NCBI GenBank assembly: GCA_015680865.1
Contig: JADAKE010000020.1
Span: forward strand, 84,456 to 148,455
From: Enterococcus lacertideformus
Lineage (GTDB): Bacteria > Bacillota > Bacilli > Lactobacillales > Enterococcaceae
DNA: 64,000 bases
Direction of reading: 5' to 3'
The notes beneath the pieces were generated by a model. It had not been told where the DNA came from and ran no database searches. It was given only the letters and a program-made list of their open reading frames with translations. Below, piece after piece: positions 48,333-57,596 of this stretch. Position 1 is the stretch's first letter, and every line of letters starts with the position of its first letter. The translations under genes were made by a program, and so were the position numbers.

Positions 48333-48624
48333 TTCAGCTTTCCTCCAACTAAAATAATTTCTTTATTATTAGCTTATCCTTTTTTCAAAAAGCTGACAAA
48401 AGAAGCGTTTCATTCGTGTAACTTTTGATCCTCATCTTTTGATGAAATATTTCTATAAAATAACTTGAAAATATTTTATAGATGAGAAGAAATTCGATCA
48501 ATCACTGATTTGTCCAAATCTGTTCTCACTTGTCTTTGATAATATTTATAAAAAAGGATAAGTATTGAATAAATTCTTACCTTCCTTTTAATAAACTTTT
48601 TTCTACGATCAGAAAAAAAGAATC

Positions 48625-48669
48625 GGCTTTTTCTTAAGGCTATGGCATTCTTTAGGAAAAAGCCTTTTT
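48625..48669 (+). terminator. Hairpin with T-tract upstream of the small fragment
   Basis: GGCTTTTTCTTAA pairs with TTTAGGAAAAAGCC and is followed by TTTTT, 17 bases before the ATG at 48686. It could terminate upstream transcripts or attenuate the following short frame. The bases from 48333 to 48624 (P450 upstream region) show nothing else that I can support. Confidence 0.65.
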
Positions 48670-48685
48670 AGAAAGGATGAATCAA

Positions 48686-48775
48686 ATGACTACCTTAACT
48701 TTTACCGATCTGAAACGGCGTGATCCTGAATTTGTCAAAATAATGACCGATTGGATGGCTCAAGAAATATACTAG
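48686..48775 (+). pseudogene. Fragment resembling a carboxymuconolactone decarboxylase-like protein
   Basis: A 29-codon frame with a good ribosome site (GAAAGGATGAATCAA) reads MTTLTFTDLKRRDPEFVKIM and stops at TAG soon after; DPEF followed by a hydrophobic helix is the N-terminal pattern of that family, but the match is short. Downstream sequence is out of frame and gives no clear continuation, and a terminator follows at 48879. Probably a remnant; the family is a weak guess. Confidence 0.3.
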
Positions 48776-48878
48776 TTAGACCTGAATTTGACGCTTACAC
48801 ATGACGATTCTTTTATTATTAGCGCAAACACTATTCTCCGGCGAATTTCCAACGAGAAGCAAAAGAACTAAAAGAAGA

Positions 48879-48913
48879 TTGGAACTTGGTTTAATCCAAG
48901 CTCCAACTTTTTT
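48879..48913 (+). terminator. Terminator after the fragment
   Basis: TTGGAACTTGG pairs with CCAAGCTCCAA around TTTAAT and is followed by CTTTTTTTATT. Confidence 0.8.
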
Positions 48914-48963
48914 ATTCGTTACTTTTTAAGAGAGGGTAAGTTGTTCCAAGTGTGATTTTTCCA

Positions 48964-49674
48964 TTATTTTTTGACACTCATTTTAACTTCAATATCAAAA
49001 TTCCCACCTGTTTCTGTTCCTTGCAATGTCAGTTCTCCCAGTTCAACATGAACTGTTTTTTCATTTCAATAATCCGTTCCACTTCACTAGTAATTTTTTT
49101 GCATTCCAGTTATCTGGAAAGACAGTAGATCGGAGACACTTTGTTGTCACTAGTTAGTCATTGGTTTTATGACGCATGTCTATCAGTAAAACATCGACCG
49201 AATCGATTCGGCTTTCAGACTGCTGGATCACCATTTCGGTACTTTCATAGTTCGGCAGATTTTTTAAGACATTCCCATCGATTTCTTCTATGGCTTGAAC
49301 CATGGTTTCATTCAGAGTTTTAGGTAAAATATTCGTTCTTCGTCATATAAACCATCGGCTACTGCATAATAAGTCGAAAACAAACCGAAGAAGCTTTGGA
49401 CTTTTCGTAAACTATAAATGACCTCTTGATTGTAGCCAATCGTTACTTGTTGGGTGCCACGATAGACAAATTCACCGTCTCGATTCAAGACTAAAACTTG
49501 ACCATTGGCTTGAGCTACGACCCGAAAAAGATTCGTCGTAAAGATATTTGGCAATTGTGTCAACAATTGATCACCCTCAGCAATCATCGCTGTGGTAATT
49601 CGTTTGCCTGTCTCGACATTAGCGGGAGGAACAGCCATGACAAAAAAACAGAGTGAAAAACTCACTCTGCACAA
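48964..49674 (-). pseudogene. Decayed gene of unknown function, possible toxin-like C-terminus
   Basis: Three consecutive minus-strand pieces in different frames. First (to 49312): ANVETGKRITTAMIAEGDQL to DGLYDEERIFYL, soluble, no start with a ribosome site. Second: TLNETMVQAIEEIDGNVLKN to DMRHKTND. Third: STVFPDNWNAKKITSEVERI, then KKTVHVELGELTLQGTE and a close at 48964. The FP.nW...KI..EV plus LQGT pattern is faintly like the end of EndoU-type nuclease toxins; I hold this loosely. At least two frameshifts and no start make it a remnant. Confidence 0.4.
49642..49669 (-). terminator. Terminator of relA-dtd
   Basis: CAGAGTGA-GTTTT-TCACTCTG stem on the minus strand followed by TTTTTTTG, 34 bases past the dtd stop. 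It overlaps the apparent start of the decayed gene downstream. Confidence 0.88.
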
Positions 49675-49702
49675 GAATAACTTTTTTTATAACAATCAGT
49701 GT

Positions 49703-50149
49703 TTACTTATTTTGCGAATCAACCACAATCGTTACAGGTCCATCATTAACTAAAGAAACAGCCATATCCGCACCAAATTGGTCGGTTTCAACAGGAATAC
49801 CTCTTTCACTAATTTTTTCATTAAAAGCTTCATACAGTGGTATCGCTGTTTCTGGGCGGGCTGCTGCAATAAAACTTGGTCGATTTCCTTTTTTGGTATC
49901 TGCTAAGAGGGTAAATTGAGAAATACTCAAAATTTTTCCTTGTATATCTTCAATGCTACGATTCATTTTTCCCTGTTCATCTTCAAAGATGCGCATTTGC
50001 ACAATTTTTTTTACTAAATAATCTACATCTTCTGGCGTATCTTTTTCATGAACACCTAGTAAAATGACAAGTCCACGATCAATCTTTCCAACTTCTTGTT
50101 GATCGATGGTTACTGAAGCTTTATTTACTCGCTGAATGACGGCTTTCAT
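49703..50149 (-). CDS. dtd: D-aminoacyl-tRNA deacylase
   Basis: 148-residue cytoplasmic editing enzyme that removes D-amino acids from tRNA. The catalytic [17 protein letters not shown] block and the C-terminal Gly-cisPro motif [11 protein letters not shown] that rejects L-amino acids are intact, as is the N-terminal [30 protein letters not shown] precedes the ATG, 12 bases after relA ends; relA-dtd is the normal pair in Firmicutes. Terminated by the hairpin at 49642. Confidence 0.97.
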   Translation of the reverse strand: MKAVIQRVNKASVTIDQQEVGKIDRGLVILLGVHEKDTPEDVDYLVKKIVQMRIFEDEQGKMNRSIEDIQGKILSISQFTLLADTKKGNRPSFIAAARPETAIPLYEAFNEKISERGIPVETDQFGADMAVSLVNDGPVTIVVDSQNK

Positions 50150-50161
50150 GTACTTTCCCTC

Positions 50162-52378
50162 CTAGGAATTAGTTCGACGAACACTATAAACATCAGGTAC
50201 ACTCTTTATTTTATCTACGATACTCTTTAAATGAGCTAGATTTTGGATACCTACTGTTAAATGAATTGTCGCCATTTTATCTTTGTTGGTTCTTGCTTCG
50301 ACACTATTTAAGTTTTTAGTCATGGTGTTCACTGTTTGTAAAACATCATTTAACATACCCGAGCGATTGTACCCATAAATTTCCAAATCAGCATCATATT
50401 CTTTTCTACTATTTGAAGTATCTTCCCACTCTACTTCAATTAGACGTTCTGCCACATTTGGCTTATCAGGTTGGACATTTGGGCAATCCCGGCGATGGAT
50501 CGAGATTCCTCTACCTTTAGTGATATAGCCTACGATATCATCTCCTGGAATTGGGTTACAACAGCGACTAATGCGAATCAATAGATTATCCACGCCTTGA
50601 ATTACCACGCCACCATCATGACGAACCTTCATTTTCTCAGGTTCTTTTTTCGGCTGATTCATGATTTCTTCAGCTTCTTGCTTTTGTTGTTCGATTTTTT
50701 GTTCTTTTCTTTCTTTTTCGGTCAACCGATTAGCCATTGTCAAAGGACTAACTTCACCATAACCTACAGCTACGTACATATCATCTTCCGTTTGATAATT
50801 AAGCTTTTCTAAAGTTTCTTGTAACTTATTTTTTGCCAAGATTTCTTTCGGTAAAAAGCCTAGATCAATAATACATTTTGTTAATGCTTCATGACCTTTA
50901 ATGATGTTTTCATCTCTATCTTGCGCCTTAAAGAAACGTTTGATTTTGTTTCTAGCTTTACTTGTTGCCACTAGTTTTAGCCAGTCTCTACTTGGATCGA
51001 AAGAATTTGGTGAAGTCAAAATTTCAATGATATCACCATTTTTCAGTTTGTAATCTAGTTGGACCATCTTCCCGTTAATTTTAGCACCTGTTGTTTTATT
51101 CCCAATATCTGTATGAATGCTATAAGAAAAATCTAAGGGACCAGACCCTTTAGGCAACTCGGTAACGTCTCCTTTAGGCGTGAAGACATAGACCTTATCA
51201 CTAAAGATATCGCCCTTCACACCTTCCATAAATTCGGAAGCATCATAGCTTTCATCTTGAAGTTCGATAATCTCGTGGAACCAGCTTAATTGTTTTGTGA
51301 TACCATCTGGCTCTATTTTGTCATTTTTTCCTTCTTTATACGACGCCCAATGTGCCGCCACCCCAAATTCAGCAATCTCATGCATTTCTCGTGTACGGAT
51401 TTGGATTTCCACAGGATTTCCTGCTGGTCCTATAACAGTCGTATGCAATGATTGGTACATGTTTGCTTTTGGCATAGCAATATAGTCTTTAAAACGTCCA
51501 GGCATTGGTTTCCATTTTGTATGGATAGCTCCTAGAACTGCGTAGCAATCCTTTATAGAATCAACGATTACACGAATCGCAAGTAAATCATAAATTTCAT
51601 TGAATTGTTTCTTTTGATCCTTCATTTTTCGATAAATCGAATAAATATGTTTGGGCCGACCATAAATCTCTGCATAAATATCCAATTCTTCTGTGGCTAA
51701 GCGAATATCTTCTACTGTTGCGTTGACATATTTTTCTCGTTCTTCTCGTTTCGTTTGCATCAAATGCACGATTCGATAGTATTGTTTATGATTAAGATAA
51801 CGAAGGGCCGTGTCTTCTAGTTCCCATTTAATCCGACTAATCCCTAAACGGTGAGCTAATGGTGCATAGATTTCTAATGTCTCCTGAGCGATACGACGTT
51901 TTTTGTCTTCACGCAGATGTTTTAGCGTACGCATATTATGTAGTCGATCAGCTAACTTCACCATAATTACACGTAAATCTTGCGCCATAGCTAGCAGCAT
52001 CTTGCGATGGTTTTCTGCTAACTGTTCTTCGTGTGATTTATATTTGATTTTCCCTAATTTAGTGACTCCATCAACCAGCATGGCTACATCGGGACCAAAC
52101 TCTTGCTTTAAATCTTCCAAAGTAATGCTTGTATCTTCTACGACATCATGTAAAAAACCAGTTGCAACTGTATGAGGATCCATTCTTAAATCGGCTAAGA
52201 TCCCAGCGACTTGGATTGGATGAATAATATACGGTTCACCTGATTTACGAAATTGACCATCATGGGCAGCAGTTGCGTAATCACAGGCTTTTTGGACAAA
52301 TGCAACATGATCAGGTCCCATATACTGACTAACCAATTTAATCACGCCAGGACCTGTCAATATTTCTTCTTTTGGCAT
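50162..52378 (-). CDS. relA: Bifunctional (p)ppGpp synthetase/hydrolase
   Basis: RSH protein of 738 residues from the ATG at 52378, chosen because AAAGGGGGATTTTCA precedes it; the frame opens 22 codons earlier without a ribosome site. HD hydrolase domain with HDVVEDT near 75-81, synthetase domain with GRFKDYIAMPKANMYQSLHTT near 310, then TGS (VYVFTPKGDVTELP), zinc-finger-like HDGGVVIQGVDNLLIRISRCCNPIPGD region and C-terminal ACT domain. Both activities' residues appear intact. Behind its own promoter with a long structured leader. Confidence 0.96.
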   Translation of the reverse strand: MPKEEILTGPGVIKLVSQYMGPDHVAFVQKACDYATAAHDGQFRKSGEPYIIHPIQVAGILADLRMDPHTVATGFLHDVVEDTSITLEDLKQEFGPDVAMLVDGVTKLGKIKYKSHEEQLAENHRKMLLAMAQDLRVIMVKLADRLHNMRTLKHLREDKKRRIAQETLEIYAPLAHRLGISRIKWELEDTALRYLNHKQYYRIVHLMQTKREEREKYVNATVEDIRLATEELDIYAEIYGRPKHIYSIYRKMKDQKKQFNEIYDLLAIRVIVDSIKDCYAVLGAIHTKWKPMPGRFKDYIAMPKANMYQSLHTTVIGPAGNPVEIQIRTREMHEIAEFGVAAHWASYKEGKNDKIEPDGITKQLSWFHEIIELQDESYDASEFMEGVKGDIFSDKVYVFTPKGDVTELPKGSGPLDFSYSIHTDIGNKTTGAKINGKMVQLDYKLKNGDIIEILTSPNSFDPSRDWLKLVATSKARNKIKRFFKAQDRDENIIKGHEALTKCIIDLGFLPKEILAKNKLQETLEKLNYQTEDDMYVAVGYGEVSPLTMANRLTEKERKEQKIEQQKQEAEEIMNQPKKEPEKMKVRHDGGVVIQGVDNLLIRISRCCNPIPGDDIVGYITKGRGISIHRRDCPNVQPDKPNVAERLIEVEWEDTSNSRKEYDADLEIYGYNRSGMLNDVLQTVNTMTKNLNSVEARTNKDKMATIHLTVGIQNLAHLKSIVDKIKSVPDVYSVRRTNS

Positions 52379-52708
52379 TGAAAATCCCCCTTTCAAAGGT
52401 TGTAAACAACAGGTTTTGATCTGAACAAGGCAAAAAGAATCCAAATTCCTTTTCCTTCATTATTTTTTGGGCGAAATCCTACTTCAAATGCCGAATATCT
52501 TTTCCGTCATACTTTCATAAGGTCTGCAGTTTTTAGCTCAAAATTCCTTTGTAGATATTGGAAAAAGTATTTAGGCAGAACGTTTGAAGAAGAAAAGCAT
52601 CCTAGCTAATCCAATTTTTAAAACTAACGTTCGCCTTATCTTCTACTTATTTGCTTTCCAAGAAAACTAGCAATTCTAATCCGTTGTTTACAATAAATAA
52701 TTGTTTTT
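52379..52708 (-). promoter_or_regulatory. Long structured 5' leader of relA
   Basis: With transcription starting near 52702 the untranslated leader is about 320 bases. It contains a long-range inverted repeat: AGGCGAACGTT (52636-52626 on the minus strand) against AACGTTCTGCCT (52584-52573), with one bulged base and about 40 bases between. No terminator hairpin seen between it and the start codon. Confidence 0.4.
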
Positions 52709-52737
52709 ATTATACAAATTGTTCGGGATTTTTTCAA
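52709..52737 (-). promoter_or_regulatory. Promoter of relA
   Basis: On the minus strand TTGAAA (52737-52732), 17-base spacer, perfect TATAAT (52714-52709). Confidence 0.75.
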
Positions 52738-52763
52738 TTTTCCCTGATTTTATCCAAGCAATT

Positions 52764-53515
52764 TCAGTGATTAAGTTCCCACTGATAGCTCGCAGCACTC
52801 AACAAATAAAGAGGTGCCGTTTCTGTACGTAAAATTCTTGGTCCCAAACCACATAGGATACCGCCTTTTTCAACAAAAGTTTCGATTTCGTCAGGGGTAA
52901 GTCCTCCCTCTGGACCAAAAATAGCTAAAATCTGACTGCCACTAGTTAATTTTTTAAATACTTTTACTAAATTTGCTACTTCTCCTTGCTTTGCAGACTC
53001 TTCATAAGCAATCAACAATACATCATAAGAAGACAGTCGCTCCAAAAATGCTTTTTTAGTTTCCAACAACTTAACTTGCGGAGCTACTTGTCGATGAGAC
53101 TGTTCAGCAGCTTCTTGCGCAATTTTTTGTAATCTTTCTTGCCGTTTTTTCTCTTTTTCGTATCCCATTTTACAATTGATGTTTTTGCTGGAAAACCAAT
53201 AAATTCATGGGCGCCTAATTCTGTTCCTTTTTGAATGATCCAATCTAGTTTGTCACCTTTCGGATAGCCACTAGCAATTGTGATCTCATTTGGTAATTCT
53301 TTTTTCACAGCTTCTTTTTCAATCTCAATCAAAGAAACGGTCTCTTCATTAATCTCAGTAATCTCAGCACGAATTGACAATTGATCCTTAAAAACTAAAT
53401 AAACTTGATCTTTCGGTGTCATACGCATTACACGAACGATATGATGGAATGCTTCGCCTGAAAGTTTAAATTCTTTATTAGGGTGATATACGTCTTCTAA
53501 AAAATAACGTTGCAT
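52764..53515 (-). pseudogene. rsmE: 16S rRNA m3U1498 methyltransferase, frameshifted
   Basis: RsmE, about 250 codons, a SPOUT methyltransferase. The first frame (53515-53084) has the PUA-like N-terminus (GEAFHHIVRVMRMTPKDQ) and GYPKGDKLDWIIQKGTELGA, then goes out of frame after SIVKWD in an A-rich tract (ACGAAAAAGAGAAAAAACGG). The second frame resumes with RLQKIAQEAAEQSHRQ and carries the SAM knot (IFGPEGGLTPDEIE, LGPRILRTETA). A one-base loss in a homopolymer explains it; an assembly error is possible. It follows prmA with no gap, as usual. Confidence 0.85.
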
Positions 53516-54463
53516 CTATTCCACCTCAGTTTTTTTTAGGATAATGGCATACCAGTCTCTTTGTTGGAAAATTTGATCCACAACAAACCCCTGAGCTTGC
53601 ATTGCATCCACAACCATCTGTTTTTTTTCTTCGATGATACCAGAAACAATCAGTTTTCCTGTCTGCTTCAATAAACGCCAAGCATCAGGAATCATCAATA
53701 AAATGATATCTGCTAAAATATTTGCCACGATGACATCACTTTTGATATCCACGCCATTCAATAAGTCATTAGACACTACATGCACATCTTTTGCTACTTC
53801 ATTCATTTCCATATTTTCTTTAGCTGACCGAACCGCCACTTCATCTAGATCATAAGCATAAACTTCTTTTGCGCCTAAATACTTGGCAGCAATACTTAAA
53901 ACGCCTGATCCAGTACCAACGTCTAATACGGTCTCTCCACCTCGTAATACTGCTTCTAATGCTTGCAACGTCAAGGAAGTGGTTGGATGGGTGCCCGTTC
54001 CGAAAGCCATTCCAGGATCTAAAGTAATAATCTTTTCTAATGGATCGCTTGTTTGATACTGTTCCCAGCTTGGTACCACTGTTAGCATCCTTGTAATACG
54101 AACAGGATGATAGTATTTTTTCCATGCCGTTGCCCAATTGCTTTCTTCTACTTCACTTACAGTAATAATATTTTTACCGATTGCCAAACCAAATTCTGGA
54201 AGTTGTGTCACACGATCCTTAATAAAAGGTAAAATCTCTGGTAAAAAAATAGTCTCTGGAAAATAAGCCATAACAAGTGCGCCCTCATTTAATGAGTTAA
54301 ATTCCGCTTTATTTAAAATTTCTCCGTACTGATCCGACTTAAAATTTTGTATATCTAACGCATCTTCAATTGCAACTCCACTTGCTCCTGTTTCCATTAA
54401 AATATTAGAAACAGCTTCAACAGATTCGATTGCGGTTTCTACTTTTACTTCATTCCATTTCAT
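53516..54463 (-). CDS. prmA: Ribosomal protein L11 methyltransferase
   Basis: 315-residue SAM-dependent enzyme that trimethylates ribosomal protein L11. N-terminal substrate-recognition domain, then the SAM site VLDVGTGSGVLSIAAKYLGA near 178-197, EVYAYDLDEVAV and the catalytic VANILADIILLM segment. Preceding AAGGAGTGAAGTTGT is a good ribosome site. Part of mpg - DUF3013 - prmA - rsmE, all within a few bases of each other. Confidence 0.96.
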   Translation of the reverse strand: MKWNEVKVETAIESVEAVSNILMETGASGVAIEDALDIQNFKSDQYGEILNKAEFNSLNEGALVMAYFPETIFLPEILPFIKDRVTQLPEFGLAIGKNIITVSEVEESNWATAWKKYYHPVRITRMLTVVPSWEQYQTSDPLEKIITLDPGMAFGTGTHPTTSLTLQALEAVLRGGETVLDVGTGSGVLSIAAKYLGAKEVYAYDLDEVAVRSAKENMEMNEVAKDVHVVSNDLLNGVDIKSDVIVANILADIILLMIPDAWRLLKQTGKLIVSGIIEEKKQMVVDAMQAQGFVVDQIFQQRDWYAIILKKTEVE

Positions 54464-54476
54464 ACAACTTCACTCC

Positions 54477-54965
54477 TTAATAACTTGGATAAGGTAAATA
54501 AGTTTTGGTAGTGTTTCCTTGCTTTTCTTCTATTAACTTCGCTAAGTATTGATCATCCCATTTTAATTCGAAGACTGCAGTTTCATCTTCTGCATCAAGA
54601 AAATCTAAAAGATCACTTTGGCCTTGTGTTAATACTTCATTAAAATACTCAATCAGTGCATCAACCACTGATTTCGTTAATCCTTTCTTCCCTTCATAAG
54701 GAATAACTGCCAAGTAATCTGTTTCGTCAAAAACTGATTTTTGTGGATTGAACAATAAAATACCATCTTCAAATTCAATGATTTCTTCTTCTGAAACAAT
54801 TCCTTGGGCATCATCGATTGCCAAGTGTCCTTTATTTTCAGCAAATAAGCGAACAATGATTTCAATTGTATGGTTTTTCGTATCCCAATCCAATGCAACA
54901 TCGTAATCAGCAATCGTCTCTTCAATTGTTTTATCTAAATAATCAAGTAAGTTTGTTTTTTTCAT
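54477..54965 (-). CDS. DUF3013 family protein
   Basis: 162-residue acidic soluble protein, from the ATG at 54965 after GGAGGAATAAAA; the longer frame has no ribosome site. It opens MKKTNLLDYLDKTIEETIAD and contains repeated acidic beta-rich segments (HLAIDDAQGIVSEEEIIEFED). DUF3013 proteins sit beside prmA in Lactobacillales; role unknown. Its start overlaps the end of mpg by 23 bases, so translation is coupled. Confidence 0.8.
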   Translation of the reverse strand: MKKTNLLDYLDKTIEETIADYDVALDWDTKNHTIEIIVRLFAENKGHLAIDDAQGIVSEEEIIEFEDGILLFNPQKSVFDETDYLAVIPYEGKKGLTKSVVDALIEYFNEVLTQGQSDLLDFLDAEDETAVFELKWDDQYLAKLIEEKQGNTTKTYLPYPSY

Positions 54966-55602
54966 TTTTATTCCTCCAGCCCCAGTCTTCATCAACTAAG
55001 TTCTTTTTTTGTAATGAGAGATACGGATTTCCAGCAACAACAAAACGTAACGGTTTTTCTGTCCATTCTCCTTTATTAGGAATACCAATCCTTTGTAAAG
55101 GCAAGATTTTTTTAGGTGTTTTGTTTTTTTCAAAAACAAAATGCAACGGACTATCTAAAATCGATTGCCCATAAAGTTCTTGTGGTATACCTAAAGCAGC
55201 TACTAACTTCCCTGGCCCATTACTAATCTCAGGACCGACTTTATCACCTCTGTTCCTACTCATTTGAGCAATACCGACTGCAGGCTCAAGTGCGCGGATC
55301 ATTACCCCTTGAGGAATTCCTTCTGGTTGCGTAATAATATTTAAGATTCGATGGGTATGCATCGGATAAAGATAAATGGTACCTGGTTTTTCATACATCG
55401 CTAATACACGAGGCGTTCTTCGCATACCAAAACTATGGGCGGCTTGATCATCTGGTCCAAGGTAAGCTTCTGTATCAACGATATATCCTCCCACAATTCC
55501 TGTTGGTGTTACATATTCCAAATACATTCCTAATAAATCTTTAGCAACTTCAGGTGTTGTTTTGTTCAATAAAAGTTTGTCTAAATTCTCTTTATCTGTC
55601 AT
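54943..55602 (-). CDS. 3-methyladenine DNA glycosylase (AAG/MPG family)
   Basis: 219-residue base-excision glycosylase that removes alkylated purines. VDTEAYLGPDDQAAHSFGMRR holds the catalytic Glu, TIYLYPMHTHRILNIIT is the DNA-contacting strand, and NGPGKLVAALGI closes the active site. The ATG at 55602 after GGGAGGTGAATTAT is preferred over the earlier GTG-type start at 55629. First gene of the operon leading to prmA and rsmE. Confidence 0.95.
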   Translation of the reverse strand: MTDKENLDKLLLNKTTPEVAKDLLGMYLEYVTPTGIVGGYIVDTEAYLGPDDQAAHSFGMRRTPRVLAMYEKPGTIYLYPMHTHRILNIITQPEGIPQGVMIRALEPAVGIAQMSRNRGDKVGPEISNGPGKLVAALGIPQELYGQSILDSPLHFVFEKNKTPKKILPLQRIGIPNKGEWTEKPLRFVVAGNPYLSLQKKNLVDEDWGWRNKNEKNKLT

Positions 55603-55629
55603 ATAATTCACCTCCCTTATCATACACAA

Positions 55630-56218
55630 ATTTAAGAGGATAAGCTATGAAATGTCCCTTTTCTTTTTAGATACAAGCCATTTAATTTTCTTCAGTCTAC
55701 TTTTAAGTAGAGGAGAACGGAGCATTACGTTTTCTCTTTTTCTAGTGTCAGTCACATGAAAAATTTGTTTTCACTCATTTTGGGTTTCATTAAGAAAACC
55801 CACCTCCGCTTATTATTAATTTATTCATTTCACCTTTTTTCTAATCCAATCATTATTATCTCCTTTCTTTTTCACCATATTTCCTACTTTTATTTTACTA
55901 TGTTATATTGAACTACATTTATAACACTTTTTTGTAATCGGATATAAACCGATAATTAATAATTAAAAAAATAAATAAGTAGCTGTAATTATCTATTCTT
56001 ATTCACAGCTCATTGTTCTTTAGAAAAGCCTGATTCTTTAGCACTTAACATGCAAATCACTTAAACGAAAACTTTTTAGCTTACTAGTAATACCTTTCAA
56101 TCTATTTGTTAAAAAAGGCTCCTTCATCCTATTTCCTATATATAAATAAACAAAAATATATGCACTTTATAAAATATGCTATAATTAACGAACGAAAAAT
56201 AAAAAAGGAGGCACTCTC
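55630..56218. other. Spacer between mpg and rarA with two palindromes
   Basis: About 590 bases between divergent genes. Palindrome 1: TGTTATA at 55901-55907 against TATAACA at 55920-55926. Palindrome 2: ATCGG-ATATAAA-CCGAT at 55937-55953. A 17-codon minus-strand frame with a moderate ribosome site near 55880 (MVKKKGDNNDWIRKKVK) could be a tiny peptide, but I cannot support it. GGAGGCACTCTC before rarA is its ribosome site. Confidence 0.35.
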
Positions 56219-57505
56219 ATGCAGCAACCTTTAGCTTATCGTATGCGTCCTAAAAATATAGATGAAGTCGTTGGGCAAGAACATTTAATTGGCGAAGGAA
56301 AAATTATTCGACGAATGGTTGATGCAAAAATGTTGTCTTCCATGATTTTATATGGCCCCCCAGGAACAGGAAAAACGAGTATCGCTAGTGCCATCGCTGG
56401 GTCAACAAAATTTGCCTTTCGCATGCTTAATGCTGCGACAGACTCCAAAAAAGATTTACAAGTGGTGGCCGAAGAAGCAAAGATGAGCGGTACAGTGATC
56501 CTCTTACTTGATGAAATCCATCGTTTAGATAAAACGAAACAAGATTTTTTACTCCCACATTTAGAAAATGGTCGAATAATTATGATCGGTGCAACTACAG
56601 AAAATCCTTATATTACTATTAACCCAGCGATTCGTAGTAGAATGCAAATTTTTGAGGTGAAACCATTAAATGAACAAGACATCCAACAAGCAGTCAAACG
56701 GGCTTTGAAGGATAAAGCATGTGGTCTTGGCAATCTACCGATACAATTAGATGAAGAAGCTCTGCTTCATTTATCACGTGCTACCAATGGCGATCTTCGA
56801 AGTACACTTAATGGACTGGAATTAGCTGCCCGATCTACTAAACCTGAGGAGAAAGGAACAATTCATTTAACGTTAGCGATTATTGAAGAGTGTGTTCAGC
56901 GAAAAGCCCTTACCCATGATAAATATGGAGATGCACATTATGATGTTATTTCCGCTTTTCAAAAATCAATACGCGGTAGTGATGTTGATGCTGCACTCCA
57001 TTATCTTGGACGTTTAGTTGAAGCAGGAGATTTGGCAAGTATCTGCCGACGATTGCTGGTTATTGGCTATGAAGATATTGGACTTGGTAATCCTGCTGCT
57101 GCCTCTCGTACAGTCAACGCCGTGTTAGCTGCGGAACGTTTAGGTTTACCTGAGGCTCGCATTCCCTTAGCTGATGCTGTTGTCGATTTATGTTTGTCAC
57201 CTAAATCTAATTCCGCTTATTCAGCATTAGATGAGGCGATAGCTGACATTCGTTCAGGCAAAGCGGGTGAAGTTCCCGCTCATTTACGAGATAGTCATTA
57301 TCAAAGAGCAAAAGTATTGAATCGGGGAATAGGCTATCAATATCCTCATAACTTTGATCAAGCCTGGGTCAATCAGCAATACTTACCTGATAAATTAAAG
57401 CAGGCCAGTTATTACCATCCTAAAAATACAGGAAAATATGAACAAGCTCTCAGTCAACAATACAATCGAATCAAAGAATGGAAAAAAAATACTTCTAATC
57501 ACTAA
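56219..57505 (+). CDS. rarA: Replication-associated recombination protein A
   Basis: 428-residue AAA+ ATPase (MgsA/WRNIP1 family) that acts at stalled replication forks. Clamp-loader-like core with Walker A GPPGTGKTS (46-54), Walker B LLLDEIHR (95-102), sensor 1 IMIGATTENP and a C-terminal tetramerisation region (DVDAALHYLGRLVEAGD, YEDIGLGNP, PAHLRDSHY). Full length. The adjacent 6S RNA gene follows, an arrangement also seen in other Firmicutes. Confidence 0.96.
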   Translation: MQQPLAYRMRPKNIDEVVGQEHLIGEGKIIRRMVDAKMLSSMILYGPPGTGKTSIASAIAGSTKFAFRMLNAATDSKKDLQVVAEEAKMSGTVILLLDEIHRLDKTKQDFLLPHLENGRIIMIGATTENPYITINPAIRSRMQIFEVKPLNEQDIQQAVKRALKDKACGLGNLPIQLDEEALLHLSRATNGDLRSTLNGLELAARSTKPEEKGTIHLTLAIIEECVQRKALTHDKYGDAHYDVISAFQKSIRGSDVDAALHYLGRLVEAGDLASICRRLLVIGYEDIGLGNPAAASRTVNAVLAAERLGLPEARIPLADAVVDLCLSPKSNSAYSALDEAIADIRSGKAGEVPAHLRDSHYQRAKVLNRGIGYQYPHNFDQAWVNQQYLPDKLKQASYYHPKNTGKYEQALSQQYNRIKEWKKNTSNH

Positions 57506-57561
57506 AATAAATAAACCAATCTCATCAAAAAGTTATCACTAATTTTTCATGAGCGCTCTCA

Positions 57562-57590
57562 TTGCTCTTTTTATTCCGGTATGCTACTAT
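57562..57590 (+). promoter_or_regulatory. Promoter of 6S RNA
   Basis: TTGCTC (57562-57567), 17-base spacer, TG one base before TACTAT (57585-57590). A GAGCGCTC palindrome lies just upstream at 57551-57558. Confidence 0.6.
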
Positions 57591-57596
57591 AGAAGT

